Assembly (NCBI GenBank): GCA_016192065.1
Contig: JACPUX010000059.1
Location: 1-49,611, forward strand
DNA length: 49,611 bases
Reading direction: 5' to 3'
Origin: Betaproteobacteria bacterium
Lineage (GTDB): Bacteria > Pseudomonadota > Gammaproteobacteria > Burkholderiales > Casimicrobiaceae
Shown here: piece after piece, positions 38,320 through 48,005 of the stretch
Position numbering within the stretch: position 1 is the first letter of the stretch
Layout: the number at the start of each line of letters is the position of its first letter
Notes under the pieces: generated by a model
Told to the model about the DNA's origin: nothing
The model's input: the letters and a program-made list of their open reading frames with translations, nothing else
Databases searched by the model: none
Translations under genes and position numbers: made by a program

Positions 38320-40233
38320 CTAAACCGTGCTACCGGGTGGCAGTTCGGCGCCCAGCTTGTCGAGCAGCGCGTCGAATTCCATGGCACCCAGGTCCTCGCC
38401 GGAGCGAGTACGCACGGCAACCGTTAGCGCTTGCATTTCCTTGTCCCCGGCGATCAGTTGGTAGGGCAGTTTCTGCAAGCTATGTTCGCGGATTTTATAG
38501 GAAATCTTCTCGTTCCGCAAATCTTCGATGGCGCGAAAACCGGCCGCCCGCAGCCGCCGGGCCAAGTCGGCCACATAGGCGCTCTGGCGCTCGGTGACGC
38601 CCATGACCACCATTTGCACCGGCGCCAGCCACAGAGGCAGCGCCCCAGCGTGGTTTTCGATCAGAATCCCGATGAAGCGCTCCAGCGACCCTAGGATCGC
38701 CCGGTGCAGCATTACCGGGGTGTGGCGGGCGTTGTCTTCGCCCACGTATTCGGCGCCCAAACGCCCCGGCATGGAGAAATCGACCTGCATGGTGCCGCAT
38801 TGCCAGGAGCGCCCGATGGCGTCCTTGATGTGGAATTCGATCTTGGGGCCGTAGAAGGCACCTTCGCCGGGCAGTTCCGTCCAGCTCATGCCGCTGGCGG
38901 CCAGTGCCTGGCGCAAGGCGGCTTCGGCCTTGTCCCACACTTCGTCGCTCCCCACCCGCTTGTCCGGCCGCAAGGCGAGCTTCACCAATACGTCGGTGAA
39001 GCCGAAATGCTCATAGACCTTGAGCACCAGCGCGTTGAACTGAACCACCTCGGATTCGATCTGGTCCTCGGTGCAAAAAATGTGGCCGTCGTCCTGCACG
39101 AAGCCGCGCACCCGCATGAGGCCGTGCAGCGCACCCGAGGGTTCGTTGCGGTGACAGGAACCGAATTCGCCGTAGCGCAAAGGCAAGTCCCGGTAGGAGC
39201 GCAAGTCGGAATTGAACACTAGGATATGCCCCGGGCAGTTCATGGGCTTCACCGCGAAGTCGCGCTTTTCCGACTCGGTGGTAAACATGTTCTCGCGGTA
39301 GTTTTCCCAGTGTCCGGTCTTCTCCCACAGCGTGCGGTCGAGGATTTGGGGGCAGCGCACTTCCTGGTAGCCATTGTCGCGATAGACGTGGCGCATGTAC
39401 TGCTCGATTTGCTGCCACACGCTCCAGCCGCGGGGGTGCCAGAACACCAGGCCAGGCGCTTCTTCCTGCATGTGGAAGAGGTCTAGCTGGCGCCCCAGGC
39501 GACGATGATCGCGCTTCTCGGCTTCCTCGATGCGGTGGAGGTAGGCGTCGAGATCCTCCTTCTTCGCCCAAGCCGTGCCGTAGATGCGCTGGAGCATTTC
39601 ATTGCGCGAGTCGCCCCGCCAATAGGCCCCGGCGACTTTCATCAGCTTGAAAACCTTGAGCTTGCCGGTGGAAGGCACGTGCGGCCCGCGGCACAAGTCG
39701 GTGAAGCCGCCTTCTTCGTAAAGCGAGACATCTTCATTGGCCGGAATGGACTCGATGATCTCGGCCTTGTACTTTTCGCCGATGCCCTTGAAATACACCA
39801 CCGCTTGATCGCGCGGCAGCACCTTGCGGATGATCGGAAGGTCGCGCTTGGCGAGTTCCGCCATGCGTAATTCGATTGCCGCCAGGTCGTCCGGCGTGAA
39901 GGGCCGCTTGAAAGAAAAGTCGTAAAAAAAGCCATCCTCGATCACCGGGCCGATGGTGACCTGCGCTTCCGGGAACAGCTCCTTCACCGCATAGGCGAGC
40001 AAATGCGCCGTGGAGTGCCGAATGATTTCCAGGCCTTCGGTATCGCGCTCGGTGATGATGGCAAGCTCCGCATCGCGCTCGATTACCTGCGAGGTATCGA
40101 CCAGCTTGCCATCGACCCTGCCGGCCAGCGCCGCGCGCGCCAGGCCAGCGCCAATGCTGGCGGCGACCTGGGCCACGGAAACCGGGGCTGGGAAGGAACG
40201 CACCGAGCCATCGGGAAGTTTGATGTTCAACAT
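38320..40233 (-). CDS. thrS: Threonyl-tRNA synthetase
   Basis: 637 aa from the ATG at 40233 ([15 protein letters not shown]), 13 residues inside the longest frame. It contains the TGS domain (1-62), the editing domain ([16 protein letters not shown] with its zinc-like HxxxH pattern), class II motifs ([37 protein letters not shown]) and the C-terminal anticodon domain ([19 protein letters not shown]). A GGAG precedes the start. It heads the infC-rpmI-rplT operon, 23 bp before the infC ATA. Confidence 0.97.
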   Translation of the reverse strand: MLNIKLPDGSVRSFPAPVSVAQVAASIGAGLARAALAGRVDGKLVDTSQVIERDAELAIITERDTEGLEIIRHSTAHLLAYAVKELFPEAQVTIGPVIEDGFFYDFSFKRPFTPDDLAAIELRMAELAKRDLPIIRKVLPRDQAVVYFKGIGEKYKAEIIESIPANEDVSLYEEGGFTDLCRGPHVPSTGKLKVFKLMKVAGAYWRGDSRNEMLQRIYGTAWAKKEDLDAYLHRIEEAEKRDHRRLGRQLDLFHMQEEAPGLVFWHPRGWSVWQQIEQYMRHVYRDNGYQEVRCPQILDRTLWEKTGHWENYRENMFTTESEKRDFAVKPMNCPGHILVFNSDLRSYRDLPLRYGEFGSCHRNEPSGALHGLMRVRGFVQDDGHIFCTEDQIESEVVQFNALVLKVYEHFGFTDVLVKLALRPDKRVGSDEVWDKAEAALRQALAASGMSWTELPGEGAFYGPKIEFHIKDAIGRSWQCGTMQVDFSMPGRLGAEYVGEDNARHTPVMLHRAILGSLERFIGILIENHAGALPLWLAPVQMVVMGVTERQSAYVADLARRLRAAGFRAIEDLRNEKISYKIREHSLQKLPYQLIAGDKEMQALTVAVRTRSGEDLGAMEFDALLDKLGAELPPGSTV

Positions 40234-40249
40234 GACGGACTCCAGAAAC

Positions 40250-40278
40250 AAAAAAGTGCGGTCGAGCCGCACTTTTTT
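40250..40278 (-). terminator. Terminator hairpin directly upstream of thrS
   Basis: Read leftward: GTGCGG-CTCGA-CCGCAC followed by TTTTTT, and on the other strand the same with TTTTTT, so it works in either direction. It ends about 17 bp before the thrS ATG, leaving just room for the ribosome-binding site. It could end the tRNA-Val transcript or attenuate thrS. Confidence 0.82.
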
Positions 40279-40450
40279 CTAATCACCAAAGGAAAGTCGG
40301 TTCGGGTTGCTACCTGAAAGAAAAGCTAGTTCGCGGTGTCATAACCCAATCCTTTTCGTCTCGCGGCGTCGGCCGCGTTTGCGGCACGACCGCGCCGCTT
40401 CGAGCCTTGCGTTCCTCAGGGGACCGGGCAAAGCCCGCATTCAAGAGTCC

Positions 40451-40527
40451 TGGTAGGCGCGATTGGACTCGAACCAACGACCCCCACCATGTCAAGGTGG
40501 TGCTCTAACCAGCTGAGCTACGCGCCT
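40451..40527 (-). tRNA. tRNA-Val (anticodon GAC)
   Basis: 77 nt with encoded CCA. Acceptor AGGCGCG/CGCGCCT is perfect, discriminator A. The anticodon stem CCACC/GGTGG encloses TTGACAT, giving GAC; the T-arm GGTTCGAGTCC is normal. It is the first gene upstream of thrS, as in many betaproteobacteria. Confidence 0.96.
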
Positions 40528-40538
40528 GCGAGGGGCGC

Positions 40539-40544
40539 ATTATA
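40539..40544 (-). promoter_or_regulatory. -10 box of the tRNA-Val promoter
   Basis: A perfect TATAAT with a GC-rich discriminator (GCGCCCC), eleven bases before the tRNA. No -35 is clear. The discriminator suits stringent control. Confidence 0.6.
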
Positions 40545-41358
40545 GCCGAAGGCTTGCGGGGCGGGCAATGGTGCGGGGGGGGGGCGGTGTGGTCGGTGCT
40601 TGGCGGCGGGAAATCTCCCGCGGGCCGTGCTGGTCGCATCAGGCGCGAGGCGGATGCCGACTATTCACCTTGACGCCCTGGCGGCTGTGTCACCATGCTT
40701 GGGGCGGTTCATGCGTTTGGCATGGACGGTGCTCACTGCGGCGCGCCGCGGTACAACAATTTCACGACACGCTCGGTTCAGCAAAGTGGGCGGCGCCGCG
40801 ATGGGTCAGGACGAAGCGCCGACGGCGGCCACCGTTCAACGCGACGGCCGCGGCGTGCTTGGCGAAATCGTTGTCGCGCAGTTGGCGGAGACTTTCGACG
40901 GCTCGTTGTTGCGCGGCGGAGTTCAGGGGCCGCGGCGGGAGACACAGCTTGATCTACCTAGCACCTGCGGCGACTCACAAGCAATGGCACTCTCGATCCT
41001 TCGTTCGGGGTGTAGGGGAATGTAGCACTCTCAAGACGAACTCCTGCGGCACAACGAGCACCAGGTGGAAATGATTCCGCTTGGGAGCTATTCGTAGCCG
41101 CTTTGCCTGCTTCGGGCGAAAACGCGCGATATCGCGGAGTGCTGCGATCCCGAGCAACACTGGTACTGGGCGCTGCCCGCGCGGCCGGCAGGCGGGATGA
41201 CTCGCGCCGAAGTGGGGCGGCGCGTCAGACCAAGGAAGTTGGCCCATTCGATCTGATCTGGGCGGTACAAGGTGTTGTATGGAACGGCGCGCGTTTGAAG
41301 ATAGATGCGCTAGAATTGTGGGCACCGCTCTTGCTCATCCGCGCATCGAGTACTGAAC
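40545..41358. other. About 800 bp with no convincing gene
   Basis: Open frames on both strands are Arg- and Cys-rich and look accidental. A run of ten G lies at 40575-40584. A minus-strand stretch near 41040-41100 (RNHFHLVLVVPQE) faintly recalls IS200/REP-type transposases but has no intact frame. TAGAAT at 41311-41316 could be a -10 for the deacetylase gene. Confidence 0.5.
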
Positions 41359-42246
41359 TTGCCTATTGATTTTCCAAGTCGGCCGCGTTTTTCCGTCCCG
41401 ATCCTTTGCTACCACGCGCTGCACGCCAGCGGCCCCGACTATTGCGATAACGACCATGTTGCGCTGATCGAGGACTTGCAGGTCATTCGCCGTGCCGGTT
41501 ATCGCATCCTCGCCCTGTCTGATCTGGTGGACGCGCTTCGCCACCAGGATGATGGGAAGGGCCTTCGCCAGGGCCGTTTCGTCTGCCTTACCTTCGACGA
41601 TGGACCCAATGTCGACTATTTCGACTATGCCGATCCAGTGGTCGGGCTGGCCAAGAGTTTTCACCGCATCTTGGTGGAGTTCCGAGTGGCCCATCCCGAG
41701 GCGATCGTCGATCCTGACAAGGCGCTGGCGGTTTCCTTCTTGATTGCCTCGGAAGAGGCGCGCACCACGCTTGACCGCAGCTGCATCGCTGGCAGAGGCG
41801 ACTGGAGCTCCTGCTGGTGGCGGGCTTGCGCTGCAGGTGGGGTAATTGCGCTGGGCAATCATAGCTGGGACCATCTGCACGTTTCCTTGCCTGTGGTGGC
41901 CCAAAGAACGCAGCGCAAGGGCTCTTTTCACGCAATCGACAATGACGAGGACGCGTGCGTGCAGGTCGCCCAAGCGCGGGAGTACATTGAATCCGTCCTT
42001 GGCATGCCTTGTACGCGCTACTTCGCCTACCCCTACGGCCACGCCAGCAAATATTTGGTGAACATCTACTTTCCGGACCGCCAAGCCGAACATCTGCATC
42101 TTGCCGCTTTTGGTACGGGGGGACGTCCCGCCACAGCCGAGTCCAACGTTTGGAATATTCCCCGCTTCGTGTGCGGCGAACACTGGCAATCTTCCCGAGA
42201 ACTGGAAGAACTTCTGCAGCGACTTGCGCAGAGGAGTGATTCATGA
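41359..42246 (+). CDS. Polysaccharide deacetylase family protein
   Basis: 295 aa from a TTG, the first start after an in-frame TAG at 41311; no good ribosome-binding site is seen. VPILCYHALHASGP, then VCLTFDDGPNVDYFD (the catalytic Asp-Asp pair) and GNHSWDHLHVS (the metal-binding HxxxH) match the NodB fold. FAYPYGHAS is the later conserved strand. It should remove acyl groups from an N-acetylated sugar. No signal peptide is visible, so it may act in the cytoplasm on a soluble sugar or lipid-linked precursor. It is coupled to the next gene by an ATGA overlap. Confidence 0.82.
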   Translation: MPIDFPSRPRFSVPILCYHALHASGPDYCDNDHVALIEDLQVIRRAGYRILALSDLVDALRHQDDGKGLRQGRFVCLTFDDGPNVDYFDYADPVVGLAKSFHRILVEFRVAHPEAIVDPDKALAVSFLIASEEARTTLDRSCIAGRGDWSSCWWRACAAGGVIALGNHSWDHLHVSLPVVAQRTQRKGSFHAIDNDEDACVQVAQAREYIESVLGMPCTRYFAYPYGHASKYLVNIYFPDRQAEHLHLAAFGTGGRPATAESNVWNIPRFVCGEHWQSSRELEELLQRLAQRSDS

Positions 42247-42980
42247 ACGCGATTCATCGGCTAGCCTCCTGGCTGTCTCCGTCGCTGCGTGCACGCATAC
42301 GCGATCTGCTGCCAAGTGCATGGCGCAATGGTTTGCGCGCGCAACTGCGCCAAGGGAGTGTGGCGGCGGCGATTCCGCCGCCAAGGTCCATGAGTGAAAT
42401 GTTGCAGTGGGAGAAACAAATGGCGGGGAAGCTTGAGGAGCAAGTTGGGGGGGCCGCTGCCGCGTTGCAGGAAGTCGCGCCGGCGCGGCTCGAAGAGATA
42501 CTCGCGGTGAGCGAAGTCGACCAGGCCGACTTCTTCGTGGGCGATCTCTTCCGGCGGCGCTTCAACACCAGCGCTGCCCCGGACTACCCCCGGCACTTTG
42601 TGGCGTTCTACAAGCCCGCGCCCAACACGCTGATTCCGGTGGGGTATGTGCACCAATCCACATGGGAGGGCTGCCATCTCTGCGGTGGCCTGGTCATCGA
42701 CGACCGGCTTTATCGCCGCATCAATCCGGCGCACCGCAAAACCATACGCGATGCCGGTGGAATCGCGGAGCTGCTGCTCAAAGAGAGTTTCGCGCGGGTG
42801 ATGCCGCAGTCGATCGCGATTTGGGGCTACGTCGGCGACAAGCAGGCGGAGCAGGTTGACCTACGCGTGGGCTTTCGGCATACCCACCACCCACTCGTGA
42901 TGGTCATCTGGAACCGCGAACTCGACGAGGCACAGAAGGCGCAGTGGATTGATCGCGTGGTCGCGCTCGGGCCGTTCTAG
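42243..42980 (+). CDS. Hypothetical protein coupled to the deacetylase
   Basis: 245 aa. The N-terminal 60 residues are basic and amphipathic (LASWLSPSLRARIRDLLPSA). The rest has alternating strands and helices with HFVAFYKPAPNTLIPVGYVH, GCHLCGGLVIDD and PLVMVIWNRELDEAQKAQW, perhaps an acyltransferase-like (GNAT) fold, but the family is not recognised. The four-base overlap with the deacetylase gene implies the two act together, possibly in tailoring a surface sugar. Confidence 0.65.
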   Translation: MNAIHRLASWLSPSLRARIRDLLPSAWRNGLRAQLRQGSVAAAIPPPRSMSEMLQWEKQMAGKLEEQVGGAAAALQEVAPARLEEILAVSEVDQADFFVGDLFRRRFNTSAAPDYPRHFVAFYKPAPNTLIPVGYVHQSTWEGCHLCGGLVIDDRLYRRINPAHRKTIRDAGGIAELLLKESFARVMPQSIAIWGYVGDKQAEQVDLRVGFRHTHHPLVMVIWNRELDEAQKAQWIDRVVALGPF

Positions 42981-43086
42981 GCTGAACATCCCCCGTACCT
43001 TCCGCCATCAGTGCGGCGCGAACGCGCGTGCCTAGTGTTGCCGGGTTGCGGACTTCGCTGCGACTGATTTCCTGAGCTGAGGCTGC

Positions 43087-43977
43087 TCAATACTCCTTCG
43101 CCGCCCGCCGTTCCCGCAGGCATCGCTGCATGGTCTGAAAGCGTGTCGCGCTGGCCTGGCCGGCGCTGATCGCCTGGCGCAATGCACAGCCCGGTTCCTG
43201 TTCGTGGGCGCAATCGCGGAAGCGGCATTGGCCGGCCAGCGCGGCGAACTCGCGAAAACCTGCTTCGATGGCGCCCAGGCTCAAGTGGTGTAGGCCGAAC
43301 TCCTGCATGCCCGGCGAATCGATCAACCAGCTTTCGGCGTCGAGCCAATAGAGCGTGCTGTGGGTGGTGGTATGGCGCCCGGCGTTGAGCGAGCTGGAGA
43401 TTTCGGCGGTGCGCGCGGCGGCTTCGGGCAACAGCGCGTTGAGCAGGGTCGATTTGCCCATGCCGGACTGGCCGATCAGCACGCTGTGCTGGTGAGTGAG
43501 ATGCGGGCGCAGCGCGCTCACATCCTGCTTGGCGCACAGCCGCAGCATCGGATAGCCCAGGGCCGCGTAGGGCGCCAGCGCTTGGTGCGCGGCTTGGGCG
43601 CCGGGCAGGTCGATCTTGTTGTGGACGATCAGGGCGCGGCAGTCGTTGGCTTCGGCCACCACCAGCCAGCGGTCCAGGAGCTCGGTGCTAAAGGGCGGGT
43701 CGCCCGCGACCACCATCACCACCTGGGTGACATTGGCGGCGATTAGTTTTTCGCGGAACTCCGAGGCGCGGTAAAACAACGCCCGCCGCGGCGCGATGTT
43801 TTCGATCACCGCGCCCTGGGTGCTCAGCGTGAGTTCGACGCGATCGCCGCAAGTGGGCGTGAGCTTTCGTCCGCGCTGAATGGCTTCAACGCGCTGCCCC
43901 GGCGCCAGCTCCACACCAAAATGGCGCCCGAAGGCTTCCACCACCAAGCCTTGGCTGCGCGCCGTGCTTGGCTTCAC
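43087..43977 (-). CDS. rsgA: Ribosome small-subunit maturation GTPase RsgA
   Basis: 296 aa from a GTG at 43977. An N-terminal OB domain is followed by a permuted GTPase domain: NKIDL (G4) before GQSGMGKSTLLNALLP (G1) and DSPGMQEFG (G3). A C-terminal zinc site reads CRFRDCAHEQEPGCAL. It checks late 30S assembly. A TTG farther upstream (44022) would overlap phhB by 38 bp and add residues unlike the family. Confidence 0.94.
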   Translation of the reverse strand: MKPSTARSQGLVVEAFGRHFGVELAPGQRVEAIQRGRKLTPTCGDRVELTLSTQGAVIENIAPRRALFYRASEFREKLIAANVTQVVMVVAGDPPFSTELLDRWLVVAEANDCRALIVHNKIDLPGAQAAHQALAPYAALGYPMLRLCAKQDVSALRPHLTHQHSVLIGQSGMGKSTLLNALLPEAAARTAEISSSLNAGRHTTTHSTLYWLDAESWLIDSPGMQEFGLHHLSLGAIEAGFREFAALAGQCRFRDCAHEQEPGCALRQAISAGQASATRFQTMQRCLRERRAAKEY

Positions 43978-43984
43978 ACCCCGG

Positions 43985-44317
43985 TCAGACAAGGAGCAGG
44001 CTTTCGACCCGCGCCGCGCCAATGAGGTCGTTACGAGTGATGGCGGCGGCGCTGTGCGTGGAGTAGCGCACCGTGACGACGGCGAAACCCACTTGGAGGT
44101 CAGGATGGTGATCGGCGCGCTCTGCCACCCAGGCCACGGCGTTGACGAAGGCGATGGCTTCGCGGTAGGTCTGGAAGCGAAAGCGCTTACTGAGGGCCTG
44201 GCCCTCGACTTGCCAGCCAGGCAGCAGCGCCAGTGCGGCGGCGAGTTCCTCGGGCAGAAGCGGGTTGACGCCGGAGCGGCAGCGCTCGGCGGCCAATTGC
44301 GCGAGGGGGGTGTTCAT
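43985..44317 (-). CDS. phhB: Pterin-4a-carbinolamine dehydratase
   Basis: 110 aa, full length. FRFQTYREAIAFVNAVAWVA, then ADHHPDLQVGF and VRYSTHSAAAITRND hold the three active-site His (H, H and the H of STH). It dehydrates the pterin product of aromatic amino acid hydroxylases. Its ATG overlaps the cytochrome stop and rsgA follows 7 bp later, so four leftward genes appear to form one operon. Confidence 0.93.
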   Translation of the reverse strand: MNTPLAQLAAERCRSGVNPLLPEELAAALALLPGWQVEGQALSKRFRFQTYREAIAFVNAVAWVAERADHHPDLQVGFAVVTVRYSTHSAAAITRNDLIGAARVESLLLV

Positions 44318-44625
44318 TGCTTGAACTGGTAGAAGCGTTGGTTGAGGTAGGTCGCCAAGTGCTCTTCTTCTTCTGGGAAAAGCGGCGTCTTGAGCTGTGT
44401 GCCGCAGGCATGCACCTGCTTCACCAAGGATTCGTGGTCACGCGCGCGACGGTCGGCGCGGGTGAAAATCGCCGTCGCATCGCCTTTGACCACTTGGCCG
44501 TGGCATTCGGTGCAGGGGCCTTCGACCATTTTGCGGGCACTCTCGACGTTGGCGACGGGGGCGTTCTGGGCTTGCGTCAGTCCGGCCAGGGCGAGTGCAA
44601 ACAGGAAGATAGAAGAAGGGTTCAT
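44314..44625 (-). CDS. Small monohaem cytochrome c
   Basis: 103 aa with a signal peptide (SSIFLFALALAGLTQAQ). A single haem-binding CTECHG lies near residue 38, with candidate distal residues later (Met is absent from the C-terminal part, so bis-His or another ligation is possible). It is periplasmic and likely carries electrons; the partner is unknown. The ATG at 44625 follows GGGAGC. It lies between the M48 protease and phhB. Confidence 0.82.
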   Translation of the reverse strand: MNPSSIFLFALALAGLTQAQNAPVANVESARKMVEGPCTECHGQVVKGDATAIFTRADRRARDHESLVKQVHACGTQLKTPLFPEEEEHLATYLNQRFYQFKQ

Positions 44626-44647
44626 GGTCGTGCTCCCAAAAGACGAC

Positions 44648-45910
44648 TCAAGTGCTCCGGGCGGCGAGGCGCGCCACACGCGATGCCGCCGGCGGATGCG
44701 AATCGTAAAACGCCGAATAGAGCGGATCAGGGGTCAAGGTGCTGGCGTTGTCTTCATAGAGCTTGACCAGTGCCCGCACCAGATCCTGTGCCTCGGCCTG
44801 CTCGGCGGCATAACGGTCGGCTTCGAACTCGTGTTGCCGAGAATACATGCTCGCCATGGGCGTGAGCAAGAAGCTGAATTGGGGCAGGGCGAGAAAGAAA
44901 AGCAGCAGCGCCACGCCAAAATGCGGCGGTACCGCCGCCCCCGGCAGCCCTAGGCCGGCGTAGAACCAGGGCTGCAACATCAGCCAGGACAAAAGCCACA
45001 GAAAGGCGAGGCTTGCGCCAAAAATCCAGGCCATGCGCTTCAGGATATGGCGGCGCTTGAAATGCCCCAGCTCATGGGCCAGCACGGCCACCACCTCGGG
45101 CGGCGTGAGGCGCGTGAGCAAGGTGTCGAAAAAGACGATGCGCTTGGCGGCGCCAAAGCCGGTGAAATAGGCGTTGCCGTGGCTGGAACGGCGCGAGCCG
45201 TCCATCACGAAAAGCCCGCGTGAGCGAAAGCCGCAGCGCGCCAGCAGCGCCTCGACCGCCGTGCGCACCCGCTCCTCGGTGAGGGGTGAAAACTTGTTGA
45301 ACAAGGGCGCGATGAAAGTGGGGTAGATCGCCAGCAGCAGGAGCTGAAACGCCGTCCAGGCCAGCCAGACATAGAGCCACCACCACGCCCCCATGCGCGC
45401 CATCAGCCACAGCACCAGGAGCAGCAAAGGCAGGCCCAGCGCCGCGCCCAGGGCCAGCGACTTCAAGAGGTCGGCAAGCCAGAGCTTCCAGCCCATGCGG
45501 TTGAAACCGAAACGCTCCTCGATGACGAAGGTGCCGTAGAGGTTGAAGGGCAGGCTGACGAGCCCGGAGATCAGCATGACCCCCACGATCAGCGCGGTGT
45601 CGCTGAACATCGGCTGGGTGAAGAGCTCCCGCGCCAGACCGAAGACCCAGGCCGCGCCACCGCCCAGGGTCAGCCAAATCAGAAGGGCGGTTTCCAGCAC
45701 GGTTTCCACCAGCCCGAGGCGCGTTTTGGCGCAGGTATAGTCAGCGGCCTTTTGGTGCGCGGCGGGGCTCACGCGTTCGGCGAAGGCTTCCGGCACGGTT
45801 TGGCGGTGCGCCGCGACGTGGCGCATCTGGCGCACGGCCAGCCACAGGCGCGTGGCCAGCGACAGAATCACCGCCCCAAGGAAGATCTGGGCAAACAAGC
45901 TTGCAGTCAT
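44648..45910 (-). CDS. M48 family zinc metalloprotease, CaaX/Ste24 type
   Basis: 420 aa. Several membrane helices fill the first 220 residues ([54 protein letters not shown]), and the zinc site [16 protein letters not shown] lies at about residue 276. A third ligand Glu is in [34 protein letters not shown] is the conserved strand before the site. Bacterial Ste24-like enzymes are thought to act in membrane protein quality control. It is the first of a leftward set and divergent from orn. Confidence 0.92.
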   Translation of the reverse strand: MTASLFAQIFLGAVILSLATRLWLAVRQMRHVAAHRQTVPEAFAERVSPAAHQKAADYTCAKTRLGLVETVLETALLIWLTLGGGAAWVFGLARELFTQPMFSDTALIVGVMLISGLVSLPFNLYGTFVIEERFGFNRMGWKLWLADLLKSLALGAALGLPLLLLVLWLMARMGAWWWLYVWLAWTAFQLLLLAIYPTFIAPLFNKFSPLTEERVRTAVEALLARCGFRSRGLFVMDGSRRSSHGNAYFTGFGAAKRIVFFDTLLTRLTPPEVVAVLAHELGHFKRRHILKRMAWIFGASLAFLWLLSWLMLQPWFYAGLGLPGAAVPPHFGVALLLFFLALPQFSFLLTPMASMYSRQHEFEADRYAAEQAEAQDLVRALVKLYEDNASTLTPDPLYSAFYDSHPPAASRVARLAARST

Positions 45911-45975
45911 GCCATCGCGGGGCGCTCCCGCCTGTGAGAAAATGGGCAGCTATTACACCACAAACGGCAGCGCTC

Positions 45976-46530
45976 ATGCCTCAAGACGTCAACAATCTCA
46001 TCTGGCTGGACATGGAAATGACCGGCCTTTATCCCGAAAAAGACTGCGTGCTCGAAGTGGCGATGGTCATCACCAACAGCCAACTCGAAACCGTGGCCGA
46101 ATCTCCCGTGCTGGTGGTGCACCAGAGCGACGAGGTGCTGCGCGGCATGGATGCCTGGAACCAGGCCACCCATGGGCGCTCGGGCCTCATCGACAAGGCG
46201 CGCGCCTCGCGCCTCACCGAAGCCGAAGTCGAGCGTCAGATGCTGGCCTTTCTGGAGCAGCATGTGCCGGCCAAGGCCTCGCCCATGTGCGGCAATTCGA
46301 TCTGCCAGGATCGGCGCTTCCTGGCGCGCTGGATGCCCAAGCTCGAAGACTACTTCCACTACCGCAACCTCGACGTGAGCACCCTCAAGGAATTGGTCAA
46401 GCGCTGGCGCCCGGAACTGGCCAAGGGACTCACCAAGCACGGCAAGCACGAGGCGCTGGCCGACATCTACGAATCGATCGAAGAAATGAAGTACTACCGC
46501 GAGCACTTCATTCGGCTCGAAACTGCTTGA
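45976..46530 (+). CDS. orn: Oligoribonuclease
   Basis: 184 aa from the ATG at 45976. [20 protein letters not shown], then [18 protein letters not shown] and [20 protein letters not shown] supply the DEDDh residues. It degrades two- to five-nucleotide RNAs, including pGpG from cyclic di-GMP breakdown, and is usually essential. An upstream in-frame ATG at 45901 would overlap the divergent protease gene and is less likely. Confidence 0.96.
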   Translation: MPQDVNNLIWLDMEMTGLYPEKDCVLEVAMVITNSQLETVAESPVLVVHQSDEVLRGMDAWNQATHGRSGLIDKARASRLTEAEVERQMLAFLEQHVPAKASPMCGNSICQDRRFLARWMPKLEDYFHYRNLDVSTLKELVKRWRPELAKGLTKHGKHEALADIYESIEEMKYYREHFIRLETA

Positions 46531-46555
46531 GTAATGCGCGCCAAGGCGAAGCGGC

Positions 46556-47125
46556 ATGAAATTCTGTAGCCACTGCGGCAGCGACCGCATCGTTTTTCGG
46601 GTGCCGCCGGGCGACACCCTGCCGCGCCACCTATGTGAACAATGCGGCACGATCCATTACCAAAATCCCAAGGTGGTGGTCGGTTCCTTACCGGTTTGGG
46701 AAGATGAGGTGCTCTTGTGCAAGCGCGCCATCGAACCCCGGTTTGGTTATTGGACGCTGCCCGCGGGTTTTCTGGAGAACGGCGAAACCATCGAAGCCGG
46801 CGCGGCGCGCGAAACGCTCGAAGAAGCGCATGCGCGGGTGGACATCGAAAAGCTCTACACCATCATCAGCCTGCCGCACATCAGCCAAATTTACGTCATG
46901 TTCAAAGCGCGGCTCTTGGACCTCGACTTCGGCCCCGGAGAAGAAAGCCTGGAGGTGCGGCTTTTCAAAGAAGCCGAAATTCCCTGGGGCGAAATCGCCT
47001 TCCGCACCATCAGCCGCAGCCTGCGGCTCTACTTCGCCGACCGCCACAGCGGGCAGTTCGGTACGCACCTCAGCACCCTCGAGGCGCGCCGCCCACCTTT
47101 GCCGGATCAAACCGGGGCAGCGTAG
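46556..47125 (+). CDS. Nudix hydrolase with an N-terminal zinc ribbon
   Basis: 189 aa. Cysteines in FCSHCG and LCEQCG form a zinc ribbon, and the Nudix domain follows ([20 protein letters not shown], then [12 protein letters not shown]). The final Gly of the usual box is His here. NudC-like NADH pyrophosphatases share the ribbon but have a longer N-terminal domain and an SQPWPFPxS motif that is absent, so the substrate is uncertain. It starts 26 bp after orn and is probably cotranscribed. Confidence 0.88.
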   Translation: MKFCSHCGSDRIVFRVPPGDTLPRHLCEQCGTIHYQNPKVVVGSLPVWEDEVLLCKRAIEPRFGYWTLPAGFLENGETIEAGAARETLEEAHARVDIEKLYTIISLPHISQIYVMFKARLLDLDFGPGEESLEVRLFKEAEIPWGEIAFRTISRSLRLYFADRHSGQFGTHLSTLEARRPPLPDQTGAA

Positions 47126-47128
47126 TAC

Positions 47129-47587
47129 GTGAAGGCACTGCGCCGCGGCGTTGCTATGGTGTTTGTTGTCGCGGTGGCGCTTTGGTTGCTTCGCGATGCC
47201 TCCTGGGAATGCAGCATGGACGTCACGCCCGCCGTAGTGCTGGCTAGCGATGCGCGCAGCCTGCATTTGGCGGGCGGGGGTGTGCAGTTTGAAGGAGTTA
47301 TGTTCTCGACTACACGGCTGGTATTTGGCGGCGAAGGAACGCCGAAAGTGCGCGAATTCACCGATCTCGGGGGCCGGGGTAATTATCGCTTGGAGTATCG
47401 CGGCGAAGTTGGCGAATTGTCCCTGTCTTCGCCGCAGAGGGTGCTTTACCGCGGGCCTCCAATCGAGCGATTGAATACTGGGCCGGGCGCAGTACAGTTG
47501 GAGATCAAAGGCACCGGCCGTCTAGGCGTGCGCCTCATCGATTCGTGCACGATCGGCTCGCAGTGGGAGTTTTTTGCCCGATCTTGA
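47129..47587 (+). CDS. Hypothetical exported or membrane-anchored protein
   Basis: 152 aa from a GTG that lies 3 bp after the Nudix stop. A hydrophobic segment (GVAMVFVVAVALWLL) at the start is followed by a beta-rich domain with a Cys pair (Cys 28 and Cys 141) that may form a disulfide. SSPQRVLYRGPPIERLN and VQLEIKGTGRLGVRL show alternating strands. Not a family I recognise. Start and reality rest on frame length and position. Confidence 0.6.
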   Translation: MKALRRGVAMVFVVAVALWLLRDASWECSMDVTPAVVLASDARSLHLAGGGVQFEGVMFSTTRLVFGGEGTPKVREFTDLGGRGNYRLEYRGEVGELSLSSPQRVLYRGPPIERLNTGPGAVQLEIKGTGRLGVRLIDSCTIGSQWEFFARS

Positions 47588-47666
47588 GGCGGCATCCTCA
47601 CGAACAAGAGGGGCAAGCGCACCATTGGAAGGCAATCTTTTCCCCGCTCGATCGGCACAGATGGGG

Positions 47667-47703
47667 TTGACAGTGCTTGTGTAGCAAACGATAATAATTA
47701 TCA
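47667..47703 (+). promoter_or_regulatory. Fur-regulated promoter of the tonB-hemP locus
   Basis: TTGACA (47667-47672), 17-bp spacer, GATAAT (47690-47695). Over the -10 lies CGATAAT-A-ATTATCA (47689-47703), which matches 14 of 15 positions of the 7-1-7 Fur box. Iron-loaded Fur would block RNA polymerase here. This is the strongest regulatory signal in the window. Confidence 0.9.
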
Positions 47704-47754
47704 TTAGTGTTTATTGTTCCTATCTTTATTCCCAACCTGAGCCTCGATCGGCCG

Positions 47755-48005
47755 ATGAGCATCTTCCAGTGCAAAACTTCGGCGCTAGCACGCGGGCGCT
47801 CGACGGCGCTGCTTGTCGCGGTGTTGGTGCACGGAGTTCTGGTCTGGGCGTTCTGCGGGCAGGGGCAAGTTCTGCTCGAAAGAGCAGCGCTGGTGCGGGA
47901 AGTGCGCCTGCTCGCCGCTGGCGTTTCGAGCCCGCGAAGGAAGGCCTCTCGCCGATTGCCTGTTGGGTGCAAGTGCCCAACGCTTTTGATTTGAGGAACG
48001 CATGA
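47755..48005 (+). pseudogene. tonB: tonB with an internal out-of-frame deletion
   Basis: The frame from ATG 47755 gives a TonB N-terminus: short cytoplasmic part, membrane anchor (ALLVAVLVHGVLVWAF), then VREVRLLAA. At about 47908-47916 the sense passes to another frame that reads ARRWRFEPAKEG, then WVQVPNAFDLRNA and stop at 48003-48005, which is the C-terminal end of a TonB protein. The proline-rich middle and most of the receptor-binding domain, roughly 120 or more residues, are missing. The start frame itself stops at 47994. The old stop overlaps the hemP start by ATGA, showing the original gene order. This copy cannot make a working TonB; receptors must use another. Confidence 0.78.

Noticed and set aside
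40568..41074. Frame with a run of ten G directly after its ATG, as in phase-variable genes
   Set aside because: The product is Arg-, Cys- and Trp-rich and unlike a real protein; the G run may be chance or a sequencing artefact.
40975..41325. Fragment with RNHFHLVLVV, recalling IS200/REP transposases
   Set aside because: Only a few residues match and no further motif is found in any frame.
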